Positions 59,850-64,000 of a DNA stretch of 64,000 bases are shown in pieces (position 1 is the stretch's first letter; each line of letters starts with the position of its first letter). The translations under genes and the position numbers were made by a program. The notes under the pieces were generated by a model. The model searched no databases, was not told where the DNA came from, and saw only the letters and a list, made by a program, of their open reading frames with translations. Origin of the DNA: Mrakia gelida (Eukaryota; Basidiomycota; Tremellomycetes; Cystofilobasidiales; Mrakiaceae). Where the stretch lies: positions 1,674,001 to 1,738,000 of the forward strand of contig BRON01000004.1 of NCBI GenBank assembly GCA_024345305.1. The letters run 5' to 3'.

Positions 59850-62654
59850 ATGGATTCCTCGATGACTTCCACTCATCAGTCTCCTATAGCATCTCCTACT
59901 TCACCTTCTGCATCCACTCCGCCAACATCCTTCCCCGACTCGTCCCTCCCTCCTGCTCCTCCTCCCTCCGGTCCTCCACCTCCCGCTTCCCTCGCTTCGG
60001 TCCTTCACAAGTGCCCAAAATGCTCAGCTCGTCCGTTCGACAGCAAAGCGAAGCTCATAAACCATACATCCGCTCGACATGGCCGTTCGAGAACTGCGAC
60101 AACAGTCCTAGGGAGTCATTCCTTCGTGGATCAACTCATCGAGTCCGGAAGCACTTGTTGACAGCGCCTCATCCTCTTCTCCCTTCAGATCTGTCAGCCA
60201 GCAGGGGAGCAGACGATCGGATAGGCTGTCCCTTGTGCTCGAAGTCCTACCAGTACACATCCAATTGGGGTACCCATGTGAAGGCTTGTGCGAAGGCGAA
60301 GGAGGAGAGGGAGCGAGGCGAGCTTCAACCTCCTCCACTGAGAAGGACTCCCTCGGTCTCCGACGCTAGGTCTGTCTACGGGATGGATATCGATGATAGT
60401 ACTGGAACTGAGGGGAAGGCTGCTCAGTGAGTCCTCCAGCTCCTTTTCGGCGCTTCCCGCATCGCTCGAGCGTCGTCCGTCGACTGAGAAAGCGAGTCGC
60501 GACTCGGACGCGATTCTGACCCGCTCTCCTCCTCCATCCTCACGTCGCCATCAGACCCCAATCCAACTCCACGTCTACGCCATCTTCTTCTTCAACCAAT
60601 CAGCTCCCTCCTACGCCCCTCTCCCTCCCTCACTCCTTCGGCCCTCCCCTCAGTACTTCCCCATCCAACGCCCACGCACTTCTCCTCCTCCGCCTCAGTT
60701 CAACCCGTACTCATCTCTTGCAGGGCCCTCCAACGGTTTCTTCAGACCTCCTTACAACCTCTCTATTTCACAAGGTGGGTTGAGCTGTTCCACTTCGACC
60801 GTCGTTGCGTGGAGGCACGTCTGACTTCGACGCACATCTGTTCCCTCCCCACGCGCTCTCTCTCAGCTCCCTCGAACCTCCTTCATCAACCGGCCTCACC
60901 TCTACTCAGTCCATTCGACCAAAGTAACGGTTTCACGCCGTACTACTCAGCACGTCAGGATTCTGTCTCAGCTGTTCTTCCTTCGTCGTCGTCGCTCGGA
61001 GCGAGGTTCGTTGCGTCTCTTTCTCCGCTTCGAAATGAAGACTTGTCTTTCGAACGAGGCCCAGCACTGACTTCAGCACTCACCACATGGTACACTCAGT
61101 CCTTACTCCAACTTCCGCTCCGATCTCGACTCCATTCTCGGGCTCTCGCAAGGTCAGTCAACCGAACTTCATGGCTCGTCGCGTCCAGCTCTTCGTCGCT
61201 GACTTTCCTTTCCCTCCGTCGACCTTCCTCCAGCTCTCGACTCCGATCTCAACAACCCTTCACCTACCTCGTCAAACTCCCTGCACGTCTCCCTCTCGAA
61301 CGATGATCGCCTCCTCGCTCATCTCGAAGAGCAACGACACCAGCAGAACGAACGATTGGGAGACGAACTCATCAGCCTTCGAACGGAGAAGAGCTCTCTC
61401 GTCAAGCAGATCTTGGAGGCCGAGCATCTTCTTGCTGCCGAGAACGAGGAGGTCGAGAGAGCTGAGGCTCTGAGAGTCGAGAGGCAAGAAGAGGAGAACG
61501 AGAGGATTGCCGTCAAGAAGTTGGAGGTCGAGCATGAGACGGAGAAGAGTCTGAGGGAGGATGCTGATTCGCTGATGGCTGGGCTGGAGGTCAAGGTAGC
61601 CGAGTTGGAGGTCGAGCTCGCCGGTTTGGGTAGGGCGAGAGCTGCTGGTGAAGGGACGCGACGAGAGGAGGAGGATCGTACGTTGGAGCTTGAGGTCGAG
61701 GTTTTGGAGAGGGAGATTGCCGAGATCAAGGAGGAGAGGAAGCAGACGCCTTCGAAGGAACACGAGATGGAGTGCTTGAGGTTCGAGAACGAGGAGATGA
61801 AGAAGAGGATTGCTGAGTTGGTGAGTCTTGTTCGAGCCGACTTTTCGCGAACAACCGTCGCTAACCTCGACCTTCTCCCTCCTTCATACATCTCAGGAGA
61901 ACCCCTCGTCGCTTACCGATCAGGTATACTGCTTGATTGCCTCTCCTGTGCTCGTCAGTCCGTTACTGACTCGTCTTTCCCTCTTCGTTTACGCTCAGAC
62001 TCAACCATCGCCGTCTCTTCTCGCTTCCCGCGACTCATCCCTTCCTCCTTCCTCGAACTTCAAACGACCTGTCACTACCTCACACGACCATCCTTCCTCT
62101 TCGAACTCTTTCAAACATCCCAAGCTCAGCGAAGAAGAGCTCAGCATCTCTACTTCCTCGAGATCACCTTCCACCGACGCCCCAGCACGACGAAGGTTTG
62201 ACTCGGTTGATCAGAAGTTCACCCGAGGTCGTCCTCAGAGTCAGATTGAGAGGTGAGTAACCTCTTCTTTTTCCTTCGTTCGTGGACGAACCGGTCCATG
62301 CTGATTGTCCGTCGTTCGTTTCGTTTCGTCCCGTCGTGCAGGAACGAGTTCGATCGCTTCTGGACGAGCAACCTCGTTGTCCAAGAGACCAACGTCTGTT
62401 CTACCTGCTCGTGAGTGTCACGCAACCCCCTTCCTTCGCTTATCTCAACTCGATCTGACAAGCCCTCGTTCCCTTCTCCTTCTTTCGTCTGCAGCAAAAC
62501 GACCTCCTACTCTGATCCTCTTCCCCTGTCCTCCGACGAGACGACGCGAATCAGCGAGATCGTTCTTCACCTGGAGACGAAGCATCGTGCTATATGGAAG
62601 AGGATTTGCGACCCTCCTTCTGGAGACTTGAGGTCGAAGGGAACTTTCGGTTGA
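59850..62654 (+). CDS. C2H2-type zinc-finger/coiled-coil protein, exon structure partly unresolved
   Basis: Well-supported exons: 59850-60114, 60189-60426, then 61234-61820, 61897-61923, 61999-62252, 62342-62410 and 62495-62654. The N terminus is Ser/Pro-rich and followed by two finger-like motifs: CPKCSARPFDSKAKLINHTS ending in ARH, and CPLCSKSYQYTSNWGTHVKA ending in C, the second with Cys in place of the last His. A long coiled coil follows (residues encoded by 61234-61820; LRTEKSSLVKQILEAEHLLA and onward). The last exons carry a basic stretch and a small Cys pair (CSTCSK). Between 60540 and 61160 the exons encode Pro/Ser-rich sequence (FNPYSSLAGPSNGFFRPPYN; SPYSNFRSDLDSILGLSQ) but their phases do not agree with canonical splice sites. 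A transcription-factor-like role is plausible only from the fingers. Confidence 0.65.
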
Positions 62655-62884
62655 GGGAGGGAGGAGGGAACGGACGCGCGCGTCGAGTTTTCGGATCTCG
62701 TCGTCGTCGTTCGCTTTCGTTCGTTTCCAGCATGTCATGTTCGTTTCTTCGGATCGTGCTGAAGCTCATTTGATTGATCGAAGTCCGTCACATATCTCGC
62801 AGCCCGTCGCATCTCGAAAGAACCCTGAGTCCGGCCCTCTCAGTATCCTCCGACCCTCTTCGCGTCCAAGGGCGCCATCGAGTC

Positions 62885-64000
62885 CTATTTTTCAACCTAC
62901 GAAGCGATCAGTAAAGGTAACTCCGCGCTGACTGAGAGCGAGAGAAAGGAAGACTCACAGTGCGAGACTGAGTTCGCTCAGCGAGAACGGTCGCCTCAGC
63001 TTGCCATCGCTTTGCAGCAGCTTTTCCGAAGGCAGCGTATCCCATCTTCCAGGCAGCGACGAGACCAGCCAGCATGACGACGAGGACGATGACTCCTCCG
63101 ATGACTCCTCCGATGGCGGGGGAAAGTCCTGAGGAGGAAGAGGAGGAGGGAGTCGTGGTTGAAGGCGTGGTGGTTTCGACGGGGGTCGTCGCGCTGTTCG
63201 ACGCGAACAGAGAAGTTTGAGTTAGCTGAGGCATTCGAGGCGCGGGAGGGGAAGAGAGGAACGTACTCGGTGTCAGTCGAGGTGTTGGTGCAGACGAAGG
63301 TGTCGGAGACGTAGGCGGAATCGGCGACGAGGGTGAGATCGGCACATTCGTCTGAAAAGAACACCAAACGCGTCAACATCGATTCGGCTCGGAGAACTGA
63401 GTAGAAAACGAGATTGGGAGCTCACAGTAGTCATCCAAGTCGGCTCCGGATTGGTACTGCATCATCACAGTGATCTCCTGTCCAGCGGAGAGTCCGAAAC
63501 CAGCGAACGAGACCGCGTCGAGGCAGGTCGTTCCGGCGTACTGAATGCGAAGTGAAGGCGAAGAAGAGTCAGCGCGAGATCCCGATTTGAAAGAAGGCGA
63601 GGAGTAAGGACTTACTCGCTGGCCGACGTCCATGCCCATGTTGGTGAAGTCGGTGAGAGACTGAGGGTCCTCGAGCGTGCTGTAGGCGAGCTTCAAGTTA
63701 CGGATCTCTTGAACCTGGCTGAAAGTGAACTTTCCCCCAGCTGTGAAGTAGACGAAGTCAGGTTCGATTCTCCGAGAGAAGCTTAGAAAGACTAGGATGA
63801 CTCACAGCTGAGAGGGAAGTCGAATCGTCCTCCTTGCTTGATCTGAGCGACGAAAGAAAACGAGGTCAGCTTCAGTCGTCTCGCTCCTTCAAACGGAACG
63901 ACGAGTTCTTCACTCACTCCCTGGCAAGGCCCGGTGGAAGCAGAGAGGGCGTGGGTGCCTCGAGAAGGTGGATGCTCGAACTCGGCTGCAAAAAAGGAAC
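62885..64000 (-). CDS. BIM1-like (X325) copper-binding surface protein, 5' partial
   Basis: Visible exons: 63918-63985, 63806-63842, 63616-63740, 63426-63540, 63267-63351, 62959-63193 and 62885-62896. The first exon, with the signal peptide, lies beyond the window edge. The visible part reads EFEHPPSRGTHALSASTGPC, GGRFDFPLSSGGKFTFSQ, DPQSLTDFTNMGMDVGQRY and a closing ECADLTLV...VCTN. This is the pattern of the fungal X325/BIM1-like family, whose members bind copper with an N-terminal His brace and in Cryptococcus support copper uptake. A Thr/Ser-rich stalk and one membrane helix follow (IGGVIGGVIVLVVMLAGLVA), with a short cytosolic tail of about 40 residues ending TVEK. The last coding exon is 12 nt. 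Confidence 0.82.

Overview
The window is nuclear DNA of a GC-rich, intron-dense basidiomycete yeast or relative, most likely Pucciniomycotina (Microbotryomycetes-like). The evidence is many short spliceosomal introns (mostly 60-110 nt, donors GTGAGT, GTTCGT, GTCAGT or GTAAGT, a CTGAC branch-like box, then a long pyrimidine tract and CAG) and a fungal-type gene set. No prokaryotic operons, CRISPR arrays, rRNA or intact tRNA genes were seen. Gene models were built by hand by following donor, branch and acceptor signals with phase bookkeeping. Models called complete close in frame from ATG to stop.

Layout, left to right: a Pro/Ser-rich protein of unknown function, 5' partial (1-4863); a secreted GH28 pectinase with 17 introns (5093-7793, minus); a 17-exon gene that joins a Doa1/Ufd3-type WD40 propeller and PFU domain to a complete Sir2 deacetylase (8294-12457, minus); ATG15 lipase (12862-14711, minus); a CHZ1-like H2A.Z chaperone (15174-16184); organellar-type glutamyl-tRNA synthetase (16469-19058); an MFS transporter (19463-22624); a gene-poor stretch holding one small orphan gene (25039-25515); a Tsp2-type tetraspanin (27734-30162, minus); a PA-TM-RING ubiquitin ligase (31397-34239, minus); a frameshifted F-box-like pseudogene (34477-35497); two tandem paralogues of an unknown disordered/coiled-coil family (36593-40254, minus); RAD51 (40636-43121, minus); a low-complexity orphan (43764-44940, minus); an SR/RGG-rich protein (45265-49004); a PCL-type cyclin (50426-53179); an LrgA-LrgB membrane protein (54420-57707); the intact F-box-like paralogue (58507-59610, minus); a C2H2/coiled-coil protein (59850-62654); and a BIM1-like (X325) copper protein running off the right end (62885-64000, minus).

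The most unusual feature is the WD40-PFU-Sir2 gene. The Cdc48-binding PUL domain that normally follows PFU in Doa1/PLAA is absent, and a sirtuin with all visible catalytic and zinc-binding residues sits there instead, joined by two ordinary in-phase introns. If transcript data confirm it, this would couple ubiquitin recognition directly to NAD-dependent deacylation. Other features worth attention are the tandem orphan pair, a roughly 260-bp dispersed repeat present once near each F-box-like paralogue, and strong over-representation of the palindrome GACGCGTC in introns and spacers.

Functionally this is an ordinary mixed chromosomal segment (proteostasis, autophagy, chromatin, DNA repair, secretion, membrane transport) with no sign of a biosynthetic cluster or of recent horizontal transfer.
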